Assembly: GCA_945952045.1 (NCBI GenBank)
Contig: CAMFHE010000019.1
Coordinates: 36,210-100,209 of the forward strand
DNA length: 64,000 nt
Origin: an uncultured Rhizobium sp.
GTDB lineage: Bacteria; Pseudomonadota; Alphaproteobacteria; Rhizobiales; Rhizobiaceae
Direction of reading: 5' to 3'
A program made the translations under genes and the position numbers. The notes beneath the pieces were generated by a model. It did no database searches, had not been told where the DNA came from, and worked only from the letters and a program-made list of their open reading frames with translations. Below are positions 45,044 to 53,771 of the stretch, one piece after another. Each line of letters starts with the position of its first letter. The stretch's first letter is position 1.

Positions 45044-45385
45044 TCAGATCTGCATGCGGGTGATGTCGAGGAAGGCGGTGACGATCTTGTCGCGCACGGC
45101 CGTCGCGGTCTGCAGCGCCTGTTCGCCCTGCATGACGGCGTCGACGACTTCGCGGGTGCTCATCGTGCCCTTGATGCCGGCGAAGGAGGCGGCTTCCGCA
45201 CCCTTCAGATCGCTGATGGCCTTGGTGGTCATGTCGCCGAGAACCTCGCCGAAGCTGAGGCCCGTCGCGGCGCCGGGCGTCGTCGTTTCCTTGGACTTGT
45301 CGGTGCCGGCGATGCCGTCCAGCGTCAGCGAACCAATGCCGCGCGTCATGCCGATGGAGCTTACCTGGTTGATAGCATTGATCAT
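45044..45385 (-). CDS. fliE: MS ring-rod junction protein FliE
   Basis: 113 aa. The C-terminal helix [35 protein letters not shown] is the FliE signature; the N-terminal half is looser. It links FliF to the proximal rod and is the first export substrate. It overlaps flgC by 4 bp (45382-45385). Confidence 0.95.
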   Translation of the reverse strand: MINAINQVSSIGMTRGIGSLTLDGIAGTDKSKETTTPGAATGLSFGEVLGDMTTKAISDLKGAEAASFAGIKGTMSTREVVDAVMQGEQALQTATAVRDKIVTAFLDITRMQI

Positions 45386-45801
45386 TGCGATGCCTTGAGA
45401 AGATCGAGCGTTGCGGAAATCAGATCACGCGTCTGCTTGATGGTTTGAAGGTTTGCGTCGTAGGAGCGATTGGCCTCGCGCATGTCGGCCATTTCGATGA
45501 GCACGTTGACGTTGGGCACCTTGACGATGCCGCGCTCGTCGGCGGCCGGGTTGCCCGGCTCGTATTCCTCGGTGAATTTTGCCTTGTCGACACCGAACTT
45601 CTTGACGGTGGCGAGCGTCACGCCGGTGGCGCGGTCGAGCTCGCTGCCGAAGGTCAGCGTCTTGCGGCGATAGGGATCGGCGCCCGGAGTATCGCCGGTC
45701 GAGCGGGCGTTGGCGATGTTTTCAGACACGATACGCAGACGAGTCGCCTGGGTTTCCAGGCCGCTGCCGGCGATTTTCATTGACGCGGAAAGCGGATCCA
45801 T
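45382..45801 (-). CDS. flgC: Proximal rod protein FlgC
   Basis: 139 aa from ATG 45801 ([35 protein letters not shown]); AAGGAAG lies 8 nt upstream. C-terminal [38 protein letters not shown] is the rod-protein helix. It sits between flgB (4 bp away) and fliE. Confidence 0.96.
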   Translation of the reverse strand: MDPLSASMKIAGSGLETQATRLRIVSENIANARSTGDTPGADPYRRKTLTFGSELDRATGVTLATVKKFGVDKAKFTEEYEPGNPAADERGIVKVPNVNVLIEMADMREANRSYDANLQTIKQTRDLISATLDLLKASQ

Positions 45802-45805
45802 CAAA

Positions 45806-46198
45806 CTACTTCCTTACTGCGAGCAACATCATGCGATGGAAAGACTTCACCAGTGCCGCGTTGAGCTCGTACTGGCGCTTGATTTCGCCGGACTTCGACA
45901 GTTCCTCGGCAAGACCGACCGTATTGCCGGATTCCTGCACGCCGATTTCCTGGTCCAGCTTGGCCTTGACCGTATCGACCTGTTCGCTCACCTGCGAGGC
46001 GTCCGTCATGTGGCCGGGATTGGTGCGCGCCATGCGAACCGGCGCGCTCTGGTCCATCACCGCCTGAAACGGCGTGACGTCCTTGGCGACGTATTTCGGC
46101 GTATTCGCATTGGCGATGTTGGTCGAGACGACCTCCTGGCGCACGGAAAGCCAGGAGGCTTGCCGGGAGGCGAGGTCGAACAACTGGATTGGCTGCAT
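45806..46198 (-). CDS. flgB: Proximal rod protein FlgB
   Basis: 130 aa from ATG 46198 ([36 protein letters not shown]) with GGAG eight bases upstream; a GTG three codons earlier is an alternative. C-terminal [21 protein letters not shown] matches the family. First gene of flgB-flgC-fliE-flgG-flgA-flgI-motE-flgH-fliL-fliP, after a terminator. Confidence 0.95.
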   Translation of the reverse strand: MQPIQLFDLASRQASWLSVRQEVVSTNIANANTPKYVAKDVTPFQAVMDQSAPVRMARTNPGHMTDASQVSEQVDTVKAKLDQEIGVQESGNTVGLAEELSKSGEIKRQYELNAALVKSFHRMMLLAVRK

Positions 46199-46340
46199 AT
46201 GCGTCACTCCGACTTTTACTGAGGCGAACCTAAGCCGGTAAACTTGCGTCAGACTTACGAGGAAAAAGCCTTGTATTCCGGGCCTTCGGATCGTCTCGCA
46301 GGTGAGCTGCGCCGCAAACGCCATTGCGCGAATCACAAAG

Positions 46341-46374
46341 AAAAACCGGGCGCTGCAAGGCGGCGCCCGGTTTT
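46341..46374 (-). terminator. Terminator at the end of the flgF-fliI operon
   Basis: 12-bp perfect stem (AAAACCGGGCGC at 46342-46353 with its complement at 46363-46374), 9-nt loop, five T on the - strand. It separates the flgF-fliI operon from flgB, which must then have its own promoter in 46199-46340. Confidence 0.9.
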
Positions 46375-46406
46375 CGCAATCATCGGGAGGCAGAAAAATC
46401 GCCCGG

Positions 46407-46955
46407 TCAGTTGGCCTGATAGATCTTGCCGTTGGAGGTGACGATCACCCATTTGCCGCTGCGTTGCTCCAGCGTGGCGACGCGACTTTCGTCGGGCAGG
46501 ATCGAGCCGACCTTGACCATGTACATGCCGCCCTGGTCCTCGATCAGCGCGCGGCCGTTGGCCACGTGCAGAAGCTTGAAGTCGCTGCGCCCGGGGAAAG
46601 GCTGGGCTTCGGGAATGTCGCGATGCTTCTTCTTGCCCTCATTGCCAACAGTCGCCGTCGTCAGATTGTCGAGCGGCTGGGCGGTGTTGGGCGAATTGTC
46701 GGTCATCGCCATCGGCGAGACGCTGAAGACGTTGCGCGGCGGCAGGTCCGGCAGGTCGCGCGTCCCGTCCCAATTGGCCGAACGCACGCCGAACTTGTCG
46801 GCGTTGAAAAACACGTACCATGGGAAAAAGGCGGCGGCGGCGGCCAGCGCCAGGCCGGAGATCGCCAGGACGCGGTCGACGCCGACATTTGCCTTGGTTT
46901 CATCGGCGGCGATGACCGGCTCGGCGACAGGCCTGATTTTTCTCGGTTTTCGCAT
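46407..46955 (-). CDS. Single-pass membrane protein with PilP/GspC-like C-terminal domain
   Basis: 182 aa. Basic N-terminus, one membrane segment (about 27-50, VDRVLAISGLALAAAAAFFPWYVFF), a linker with Pro and Asn, and a C-terminal beta domain, LLHVANGRALIEDQGGMYMVKVGSILPDESRVATLEQRSGKWVIVTSNGKIYQ. The pattern G-x-Y-x-V-x-x-G-x-x-L-P, then R-x-G-x-W-x-V-x-T-S-x-G-x-I, is that of the homology domain of GspC and PilP, which link inner- to outer-membrane parts in secretion and pilus machines. It follows fliI by 3 bp and is the last gene of its operon. Function in the flagellum unknown. Confidence 0.75.
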   Translation of the reverse strand: MRKPRKIRPVAEPVIAADETKANVGVDRVLAISGLALAAAAAFFPWYVFFNADKFGVRSANWDGTRDLPDLPPRNVFSVSPMAMTDNSPNTAQPLDNLTTATVGNEGKKKHRDIPEAQPFPGRSDFKLLHVANGRALIEDQGGMYMVKVGSILPDESRVATLEQRSGKWVIVTSNGKIYQAN

Positions 46956-46958
46956 GCT

Positions 46959-48362
46959 TTATGCCTTTTGACGCGGGTTGATGGCCGGCTGGTTGACATT
47001 GCCATTGCCGGTGCGCAGACCGGTCGCCAGATCGGCGAAGGCGTCGGCCGAGGAACGGTCGGCCGGGGATTGCTTGAGAACGTCGTAAATAATCGGCACC
47101 TGCTTGATCGCCATGTCGAGATCGGCGTCGGCGCCGGGACGATAGCCGCCGATCAGGCGCAGGTCGCGGGTTTCCTCGAACCGATGGATCAGCGCTTTCA
47201 GGCGCGCGACCAGCTTTTCCTGATCCGGCGTCCAGGCCTTGCGCGCCAAGCGCGAGATCGAGGCGAGCGGATTGATGGGCGGATACCGCCCCTCCTCAGC
47301 CAGCGAACGATCCATGACGATATGGCCGTCGAGAATGCCGCGCGTCGAATCGGCGATCGGATCGTTGTGATTGTCGCCGTCGACGAGGATCGAGATGATC
47401 GCCGTGATCGTGCCGGTGCCTTCGACGCCGGGGCCGGTGCGCTCCAGAAGCTTCGGCAGCTCGGTGAAGACCGAGGCCGGATAGCCGCGCGCGATCGGCG
47501 GTTCGCCGGCTGCGGTCGCAACCTCGCGGATGGCATGGGCAAAACGGGTGACGCTGTCGACGATCAAAAGCACATTGTCGCCCTGATCGCGGAAATGTTC
47601 GGCGATGGTGACGGCAGAGAGCGGCGCCATCTTGCGCAGCATCGGGCTTTCGTCGCTGGTGGCGACGACGACGACCGTCTTCGACATATTGTCGCCGAGC
47701 GTGTCCTCGATGAATTCGCGCACTTCGCGGCCGCGCTCGCCGACCAGCGAGATCACCACGCGGTCGAAGGCATCGGCGCGGGCCAGCATCGACAGGAGCG
47801 TCGATTTGCCGACGCCCGAACCGGCGAAGATGCCGAGACGCTGGCCGAGGCAGAGCGGCGAGAAGATATCGATGGCGCGCACGCCGGTCTTGAAGCCGGT
47901 CTCGACGCGCTGGCGCGTCATCGAAGGCGGCGCGGTGTTGGAAATCGGCCGGCGGATGGGGCCGGGCGAAATGGGCCCGAGGCCATCGATGGGATCGCCC
48001 AGCGAATTGATCGTGCGGCCGCACCAGCTCTCGTCAGGCGCGACGCGGAAGGCGCCCTTGCGGATGACGACATCATGGATGCCGATCGGCTCGCCCGGCT
48101 CGATCGGGCAGACGTAGATCAGATCCGGCTCGACGCGCACCACTTCGCCGAGGTGAATGCCGTGGGCGCTGCGATGGGCCACGAATTCGCCGAGCCGCAC
48201 ATGCCGCGACATGCCGCTGACCGTATAATGGCCAGCGGCGATCGCCTGCACATGGCCGCCATGGGCAACCGAAAAGGCCGGATCGGCATAGCGAGCGACG
48301 AGACCGGCCATATGGGCCAGCATCGGCGAAGCCGGGACGTTGACGGGCAATTCTTCCAGCAT
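46959..48362 (-). CDS. fliI: Flagellar export ATPase FliI
   Basis: 467 aa. F1-beta-like hexameric ATPase. Walker A GSGVGKST (181-188), the catalytic GERGREVREFIE, Walker B LLIVDSVTRFAHA, and EGTGTITAIISILVDGDNHNDPIADSTRGILDGHIV. It unfolds substrates at the export gate with FliH and FliJ. The start overlaps no other gene; flgF lies 70 bp upstream with a small repeat-like element between. Confidence 0.97.
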   Translation of the reverse strand: MLEELPVNVPASPMLAHMAGLVARYADPAFSVAHGGHVQAIAAGHYTVSGMSRHVRLGEFVAHRSAHGIHLGEVVRVEPDLIYVCPIEPGEPIGIHDVVIRKGAFRVAPDESWCGRTINSLGDPIDGLGPISPGPIRRPISNTAPPSMTRQRVETGFKTGVRAIDIFSPLCLGQRLGIFAGSGVGKSTLLSMLARADAFDRVVISLVGERGREVREFIEDTLGDNMSKTVVVVATSDESPMLRKMAPLSAVTIAEHFRDQGDNVLLIVDSVTRFAHAIREVATAAGEPPIARGYPASVFTELPKLLERTGPGVEGTGTITAIISILVDGDNHNDPIADSTRGILDGHIVMDRSLAEEGRYPPINPLASISRLARKAWTPDQEKLVARLKALIHRFEETRDLRLIGGYRPGADADLDMAIKQVPIIYDVLKQSPADRSSADAFADLATGLRTGNGNVNQPAINPRQKA

Positions 48363-48390
48363 CGGTTATGCTTTCAATGTGGTGTTCTGT

Positions 48391-48427
48391 CGCAATCCCG
48401 GGCCCAAACCGCTTTGCCCGGACGTGC
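48391..48427. repeat. Repeat-like element between flgF and fliI
   Basis: CGCAATCCCGGGCCCAAACC followed by GCTTTGCCCGGACGTGC keeps the AAACCGCTT core and GC-rich arms of the other intergenic repeats. CCGGGC (48398-48403) and GCCCGG (48416-48421) are inverted copies that can form a hairpin. Confidence 0.45.
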
Positions 48428-48432
48428 CTTTT

Positions 48433-49167
48433 TTACCGGCTTCCGCCCAGCGTCTTGATCGCGTCGTCCAGCGAGGTTTCGCTGTCGCGCATCAGCGAAG
48501 AGACGCTTTCGAAGGCACGGTTGATCTGGATGAGCTGCGTCATTTCGCGGATGCCGTTGACGTTGGACTGTTCGACATAACCCTGGACGACGCCGACGGT
48601 CGGATCGTCGACCACGGCGCGCGGCTGGTCAGAGGCGATCACGCCGCTGTTTTCATAGCGGATGAAGCCCTTCTTGATGTCGGAGGAGAAGACGCCGATC
48701 GTGCCGACCTGGCGGCCGTCCTGATGGATGACGCCATCCGAACCGACGGCCGGCGGGCCGGCGGTTCGATCGAGCTGGATCGGCGCGCCGCCGGGATCGA
48801 GTACCGGAAAGCCGCGGGTGGAAACCAGCGCGCCGGTTTCCGTCATGGTGAAACGGCCGTCACGGGTCAGAACCTGGCCGGCCGGCGTATCGATAGCGAA
48901 CCAGGCGTCGCCCTTGATGGCGAAGTCCAGCGGGTTGCCGGTGTTGTCGAGCTGGCCGAGGCGGGTCGAAAGATAGTCGTTGCCCTGCGAGACGAAGGCG
49001 ACCTTGGCGTTCAGATCGTTCTGGGTCGAACTCATCACCTCGTCGAACTTGACGTCCGTCGAGCGGAAACCCACCGTGTTGATGTTCGCCATATTGTCGG
49101 CGAGCGTCGTCAGGCGGCGCTCCAATGCCATCTGGGACGACAGAGCTACATACAGTCCGGATTGCAT
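48433..49167 (-). CDS. flgF: Proximal rod protein FlgF
   Basis: 244 aa from ATG 49167 (MQSGLYVALSSQMALERRLTTLADNMANINTVGFRS); GGAGGGC upstream. C-terminal NVNGIREMTQLIQINRAFESVSSLMRDSETSLDDAIKTLG. Its ATG shares a base with the stop of the preceding gene. Rod subunit between FlgC and FlgG. Confidence 0.95.
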   Translation of the reverse strand: MQSGLYVALSSQMALERRLTTLADNMANINTVGFRSTDVKFDEVMSSTQNDLNAKVAFVSQGNDYLSTRLGQLDNTGNPLDFAIKGDAWFAIDTPAGQVLTRDGRFTMTETGALVSTRGFPVLDPGGAPIQLDRTAGPPAVGSDGVIHQDGRQVGTIGVFSSDIKKGFIRYENSGVIASDQPRAVVDDPTVGVVQGYVEQSNVNGIREMTQLIQINRAFESVSSLMRDSETSLDDAIKTLGGSR

Positions 49168-49946
49168 CAGCGCCCTCCAAGTTTGAGATTGTTGATCGAG
49201 AGCAGGAGGTCCGTGGAGATGCCGTAGCCGCTGCCGCTGCCGAGCACCGAAACGGGGTCGTAATTCTCCGACGGATTGGACAGCTCCCAAAGCGCGGTGA
49301 AGCGCTCGAGGAACTTGCCGACCTTTTCGGGGTCCTGGAAATCCTTGACGTCGATCTTCTTGCCGATCTGGGCCGCAAGCTTGTCGATGTCGCCGGCCAT
49401 GGCCTCGTCGGGGATCTGCAACACGGTGCGAACCACCTGCGAGACGGCGTCGTCGGCAAGGAGGCCCATGGTCGAGGTGATGCCGGAGGCCTGACGCTGG
49501 AAATAGAGCGCCAGGCGCACGCCGGTATTGTCCTCGCCCGCATCCTGCTCCAGCGTCTGGCGATTGTACTTTTCGACGACGCCCTTCTGGGCCGCGTCGG
49601 AACTGGTCGCGGCCGCGCCTTGCGCCGCGAAGTTCAGCGACTTGACGAGGTCGGCATAACGGCTGTCCGACAGCTTGTTGGCGAAATCGTCCTTGCTGTC
49701 GATGCCCTCGGTCAGCACCTTGCGGATAAAGGCCTTGGCATAGGCCATGTCTTCCAGGCCATGCGCCTTCAAAGCGTAGTTATAAAGACGGCTGTCGGCC
49801 ATAAAGTCGTCGACCGATTTGATCGAGCCGATCTTCGACAGATAATAATCCGTTTCGCGCTTCACGTCTGGCTTCGCCGCCACGCGTTCGAGCGACTTCG
49901 TCAGATCCTGGGTGATGAGCCTGTAGCTGGTATAGGTCGTCGTCAC
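49167..49946 (-). CDS. DUF1217-family flagellar protein
   Basis: 259 aa from GTG 49946 (VTTTYTSYRLITQDLTKSLERVA), preceded by GGTGGAC; the ATG at 49991 would add 15 residues without a ribosome-binding site. Mainly helical, with repeats of the type DDFMADSRLYNYALKAHGLEDMAYAKAFIRKVLTEGIDSKDDFANKLSDSRYADLVKSLNF, characteristic of DUF1217. It is the first gene of the flgF-fliI operon, divergent from motA. Members are common in alphaproteobacterial flagellar clusters, but a role is not established to my knowledge. Confidence 0.8.
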   Translation of the reverse strand: MTTTYTSYRLITQDLTKSLERVAAKPDVKRETDYYLSKIGSIKSVDDFMADSRLYNYALKAHGLEDMAYAKAFIRKVLTEGIDSKDDFANKLSDSRYADLVKSLNFAAQGAAATSSDAAQKGVVEKYNRQTLEQDAGEDNTGVRLALYFQRQASGITSTMGLLADDAVSQVVRTVLQIPDEAMAGDIDKLAAQIGKKIDVKDFQDPEKVGKFLERFTALWELSNPSENYDPVSVLGSGSGYGISTDLLLSINNLKLGGR

Positions 49947-49991
49947 GTCTTGTCCACCGGGTGATTTGCGCCCAACGCGGGCAATCTTCAT

Positions 49992-50126
49992 GCGGCCACT
50001 CTAGCCCGCGCACGCTTGCGCGAACCTGTTGGGTTTGCCCGGATTTCAAGGGATTTTCGGGCCAGCTTCACGCAAGCCAGAAAAACTATTCCTGCCTTAC
50101 AAGACAACGTCAGGCACAGGCTCAAA
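49992..50126. promoter_or_regulatory. Divergent promoter region between the DUF1217 gene and motA
   Basis: 135 bp separate the divergent operons. In S. meliloti such class II flagellar promoters are VisNR-dependent. No clear -35/-10 pair can be assigned by eye. Confidence 0.4.
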
Positions 50127-50999
50127 ATGAACATTATCATCGGATTCGTGATCACCTGCGGCTGTATCATCGGCAGCTTCATGGCCATGGGCGGCCATAT
50201 CGAGGTGCTGTTCCAGCCGTTCGAATTCGTCATCATCGGCGGCGCCGGTCTCGGCGGCTTCATCATGGCCAACCCGATGAAGGTGCTGAAGGATTCCGGC
50301 AAGGCGCTCGGCGAGGCCTTCAAGCATTCCGTGCCGAAGGAGCGCCAGTATCTCGATACGCTCGGCGTGCTCTATTCGCTGATGCGCGACCTGCGCACGA
50401 AGTCGCGCAACGAAATCGAAGCCCATATCGACAATCCGCAGGAATCCTCGATCTTCCAGACGGCCCCGACCGTGCTGAAGAACAAGGAACTGACCTCGTT
50501 CATCTGCGACTACGTGCGCCTGATCATCATCGGCAATGCCCGCAGCCACGAGATCGAAGCGCTGATGGACGAAGAGCTGAACACGCTGCTGTACGACAAG
50601 ATGAAGCCCTACAACGCCATCACCGCAATGGGTGATTCGTTCCCGGCCATCGGTATCGTCGCCGCCGTTCTCGGCGTCATCAAGGCCATGGCGCACATCA
50701 ACGATCCGCCGGACGTTCTCGGCCACCTGATCGGCGCCGCTCTCGTCGGCACCTTCCTCGGCATTCTGCTCTCCTACTCGGTGTGCAACCCGATCACGGC
50801 GCAGATCAAGACCGTGCGTAGCAAGCAACACCGCCTCTACATCATCGTCAAGCAGACGCTGCTGGCCTACATGAACGGTTCGGTCCCGCAGGTCGCTCTC
50901 GAATACGGTCGCAAGACGATTTCGGCTTACGAACGCCCCTCCATCGATGCCGTTGAGCAGGAAATGATGAATCCTGGCGGCGAAACCAAGGCAGCGTAA
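50127..50999 (+). CDS. motA: Flagellar stator protein MotA
   Basis: 290 aa from ATG 50127 ([23 protein letters not shown]). Four membrane segments (about 3-22, 32-50, 170-190, 203-225) and the large cytoplasmic loop (about 55-165) that contacts Fli[27 protein letters not shown] is the conserved segment 3 with the proton-path residues. Forms the stator with MotB (32689-33978). First gene of motA-fliM-fliN-fliG, with fliM 5 bp downstream. Confidence 0.97.
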   Translation: MNIIIGFVITCGCIIGSFMAMGGHIEVLFQPFEFVIIGGAGLGGFIMANPMKVLKDSGKALGEAFKHSVPKERQYLDTLGVLYSLMRDLRTKSRNEIEAHIDNPQESSIFQTAPTVLKNKELTSFICDYVRLIIIGNARSHEIEALMDEELNTLLYDKMKPYNAITAMGDSFPAIGIVAAVLGVIKAMAHINDPPDVLGHLIGAALVGTFLGILLSYSVCNPITAQIKTVRSKQHRLYIIVKQTLLAYMNGSVPQVALEYGRKTISAYERPSIDAVEQEMMNPGGETKAA

Positions 51000-51004
51000 C
51001 TCCT

Positions 51005-51949
51005 ATGACAGAAGTATCCGCACAGACCAAGAATGCCATGAACCGCGCTTTGCTGGCCCGCCTGACCGGCAATCTCGGCGACAAGAAGACCCTGACCCGC
51101 CTCTGCAACGACTTCGGCCAGCTCTATACCGAGTTCCTGCCCGACGTCTTTCACAGCGAGACCAATCTCAATGTGAAAGTCGGTTATGTCGGCTGCGAAA
51201 CGGGCCTGATGGGCGACCTGATCGCCGGGCTCGGCGAGGATGTGGCGATTTCGAACGTCTCGCTGCGGAACTGGAGCCCGCATTTCATCATCACCTGCGG
51301 CAATGGTTTCATCATCACCCTGATGGAAAACCTGCTGGGCGCCATGCCCGACGCCGTCGGCGAGCCGGTCGAGCGCCCGCTATCCAAGATCGAGCTCGAC
51401 CTCGCCGTCATGGTGTTCGACAAGATCGGAAACGTGCTGCGCTCCGGCGTCAATGCGCCCGGCGGCTTCGAGCCGACGATCGAGCGCCCGCGCAATGCCG
51501 AGGACCGCAACCGTCCGGCCGGTGAAGACGACGAATACGCCGCCCTCATCCGCATGACCATCGGCATCGGCGCCGTTTCGGCCGAATTCGCCCTCGTCGT
51601 GCCGCAGTCGGCGCTTCTGAAGACGGTCATTTCCTTCCCCAAGTCGACCAAGCAGGCCGGCAAGGCGCAGAAGGAATGGACCGAGCAGATCAACGAGCAG
51701 GTTCGCCGCAGCCAGGTGACGCTCGAAGCCCGTATCCGCCTTGATACACTGACCTTGCGCACGATTTCGCGCCTGGCGGTCGGCGACGTCATTCCCTTCC
51801 ACGACACCGGTGACGTCAAGGTCGATGTCAGCGCCAACGGTCGCGACATGTATGCCTGCGAATTCGGCCGGGCCGGCGCCAACTACATGGTGCGCGTCAA
51901 GGACAATATCAGCACGGATGACGAGCTGCTTCAGCATCTGATGGGCTGA
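51005..51949 (+). CDS. fliM: Flagellar motor switch protein FliM
   Basis: 314 aa. CheC-like middle domain (about 45-200, [26 protein letters not shown]) and SpoA/FliN-like C-terminal domain (about 225-310, [25 protein letters not shown]). The N-terminus ([20 protein letters not shown]) lacks the canonical CheY-binding LSQxEIDALL peptide. Part of the cytoplasmic C ring with FliN and FliG. Confidence 0.94.
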   Translation: MTEVSAQTKNAMNRALLARLTGNLGDKKTLTRLCNDFGQLYTEFLPDVFHSETNLNVKVGYVGCETGLMGDLIAGLGEDVAISNVSLRNWSPHFIITCGNGFIITLMENLLGAMPDAVGEPVERPLSKIELDLAVMVFDKIGNVLRSGVNAPGGFEPTIERPRNAEDRNRPAGEDDEYAALIRMTIGIGAVSAEFALVVPQSALLKTVISFPKSTKQAGKAQKEWTEQINEQVRRSQVTLEARIRLDTLTLRTISRLAVGDVIPFHDTGDVKVDVSANGRDMYACEFGRAGANYMVRVKDNISTDDELLQHLMG

Positions 51950-52014
51950 GAAGTTTTTCCACTCAAGCGCGACAAAGGCAGTTTGAGGCAAGTTTCAACT
52001 GGAATAGTGATTTC

Positions 52015-52521
52015 ATGGCTACCAATAAGACACCCTTGGATTCCGATTTTTCAATGGACGCTCCCGGCAACGACGCCGATCTGGAGCAGGCCATCGACGA
52101 CCTGCGCGGCGTCTTGAAGAACGATGCCGACGGCGCATTGCCAGGCGGCTTCGGCGATGATCTCGGCGGCTCCGCCGGTTCGGATTTCGGTGGCGGTTTC
52201 GGCGCCAGCGCCGCCCCTGCCAGCGACCGCGGCTTTACGCCGATGCAGGCGCCGGGCAGCGCGCTGAACGCCAATCTCGACCTGATCATGGATATTCCGA
52301 TCGAGGTCCAGATCATTCTCGGCACCAGCCGCATGCAGGTCTCCGGACTGATGAACCTTCAGGAAGGCGCAACCATCGCGCTCGACAAGAAGATCGGCGA
52401 ACCGGTCGACATCATCGTCAACGGACGAAAGATCGCGCGCGGCGAAATTACCGTGCTAGAAGGTGACGATACCCGATTCGGCGTCAAGCTGATCGAAGTG
52501 CTGAGTACGAAGAAGGCGTAA
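52015..52521 (+). CDS. fliN: Flagellar motor switch protein FliN
   Basis: 168 aa. The C-terminal SpoA domain (about 90-165, [76 protein letters not shown]) is typical. The first 85 residues are acidic and Gly-rich and probably disordered, making it longer than enteric FliN (137 aa). It lies between fliM (65 bp) and fliG (29 bp). Confidence 0.95.
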   Translation: MATNKTPLDSDFSMDAPGNDADLEQAIDDLRGVLKNDADGALPGGFGDDLGGSAGSDFGGGFGASAAPASDRGFTPMQAPGSALNANLDLIMDIPIEVQIILGTSRMQVSGLMNLQEGATIALDKKIGEPVDIIVNGRKIARGEITVLEGDDTRFGVKLIEVLSTKKA

Positions 52522-52550
52522 TCCCGGCCGGGATGTGAAGGTAGGAAACC

Positions 52551-53594
52551 ATGATGGATTTCGATGATTTCGGCGGATCGCTACCCGGCAGGCCCCTGTC
52601 GCAGCCCGACAAGGCCGCGGCTGTTCTGCTCGCCATGGGCAAGCAGGTGGCCGGCAGGCTGCTGAAATACTTCACCCAGCATGAGCTTCAGGTGATCATC
52701 GCATCGGCCCAGACGCTGCGCGCCATCCCCCCGGACGAGCTGGCCGCGGTCGTGTCGGAGTTCGAGGACATCTTCACCGAGGGCGCCGGCCTGATGGACA
52801 ATGCCAAGGCCATCGAGGATATCCTCGAGGCCGGGCTGACCCCGGAAGAAGTCGACGGCCTGCTCGGCCGCCGCGCCGCCTTCCAGGCCTACGAAACCTC
52901 GATCTGGGATCGCCTGCAGGATGGCGAGCCGGGCTTCATCGCCCAGTTCCTGCTGCGCGAGCACCCGCAGACGATTGCCTACATCCTGTCGATGATCCCG
53001 TCGTCCTTCGGCGCCAAGGTCCTGATGCAGCTGCCGGAAAGCCGGCGCGCGGACATCATGAACCGTACCGTCAATCTGCGCGACGTCAGCCCCAAGGCGG
53101 CGCAGATCATCGAGAACCGCGTCCAGGAACTGGTCTCGGAAATCGATGCGGAGCGCAATTCGGTCGGCACGACGAAGGTTGCGGACCTCATGAACGAGCT
53201 GGAAAAGCCAGCCGTCGATACCTTGCTCAACTCGCTGGAGTCGATCAACAAGGAATCGGCCGGCAAGATTCGCCCGAAGATCTTCCTCTTCGAAGACCTT
53301 CTCTACATGCCGCAGCGCAGCCGCGTCGTGCTGCTCAACGACATCGCCGGCGACATCCTCACCATGGCGCTGCGTGGCGCGTCGGCGGAAATCCGCGATG
53401 GCGTGCTGGCCTGCATCAGCCCGCGCCAGCGCCGCATGATCGAATCGGATCTGCAGACCGGCACCACCGGCATCAATCCGCGCGAGATCGCCATCGCTCG
53501 CCGCGCCGTCGCCCAGGAAGCGATTCGTCTGGCCAATGCCGGCCAGATCGAGCTCAAGGAAAAAGAAGACGCCGATCCCGCAGCCGCAGCCTAA
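52551..53594 (+). CDS. fliG: Flagellar motor switch protein FliG
   Basis: 347 aa. Three armadillo-like domains: N-terminal (binds FliF), middle with LLREHPQTIAYILSMIPSSFGAKVLMQLPE (EHPQ motif), and C-terminal with KIFLFEDLLYMPQRSRVVLLNDIAGDILTMALRGASAEIRDGVLACISPRQRRMIESDL, carrying the charged residues that meet MotA. It interacts with FliM. A terminator at 53674 follows. Confidence 0.97.
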   Translation: MMDFDDFGGSLPGRPLSQPDKAAAVLLAMGKQVAGRLLKYFTQHELQVIIASAQTLRAIPPDELAAVVSEFEDIFTEGAGLMDNAKAIEDILEAGLTPEEVDGLLGRRAAFQAYETSIWDRLQDGEPGFIAQFLLREHPQTIAYILSMIPSSFGAKVLMQLPESRRADIMNRTVNLRDVSPKAAQIIENRVQELVSEIDAERNSVGTTKVADLMNELEKPAVDTLLNSLESINKESAGKIRPKIFLFEDLLYMPQRSRVVLLNDIAGDILTMALRGASAEIRDGVLACISPRQRRMIESDLQTGTTGINPREIAIARRAVAQEAIRLANAGQIELKEKEDADPAAAA

Positions 53595-53673
53595 AGCTGC
53601 GGTTCGCCTCAGGCTTGCGTGAGCCGCATCGCCGCCACGCGCTTTACCGCCCGAAATTTTCAGGAAAACATCA

Positions 53674-53699
53674 GCCCGCGCTTCGTCGCGGGCATTTTT
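53674..53699 (+). terminator. Terminator after fliG
   Basis: GCCCGCG (53674-53680) and CGCGGGC (53687-53693) with a 6-nt loop, followed by ATTTTT. It ends the motA-fliM-fliN-fliG operon at least in part; flhB then needs its own promoter or readthrough. Confidence 0.85.
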
Positions 53700-53709
53700 C
53701 TTGCTATTC

Positions 53710-53754
53710 GTTTGTCATATCGGGAAAAGCGGTCTCCACTTTTCCCTGACAAAC
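53710..53754. repeat. 45-nt palindromic element upstream of flhB
   Basis: GTTTGTCA (53710-53717) and GGGAAAAG (53722-53729) are mirrored by CTTTTCCC (53739-53746) and TGACAAAC (53747-53754): 16 bp of inverted repeat with a 4-nt asymmetric bulge. It lies 17 bp before the flhB start. Confidence 0.7.
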
Positions 53755-53771
53755 TCTGAAGGGCGACGTCC

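Noticed and set aside
46302..48458. A 718-codon + strand frame opposite fliI and its neighbour
   Set aside because: Antisense to a gene with complete Walker motifs, and it crosses a terminator hairpin.
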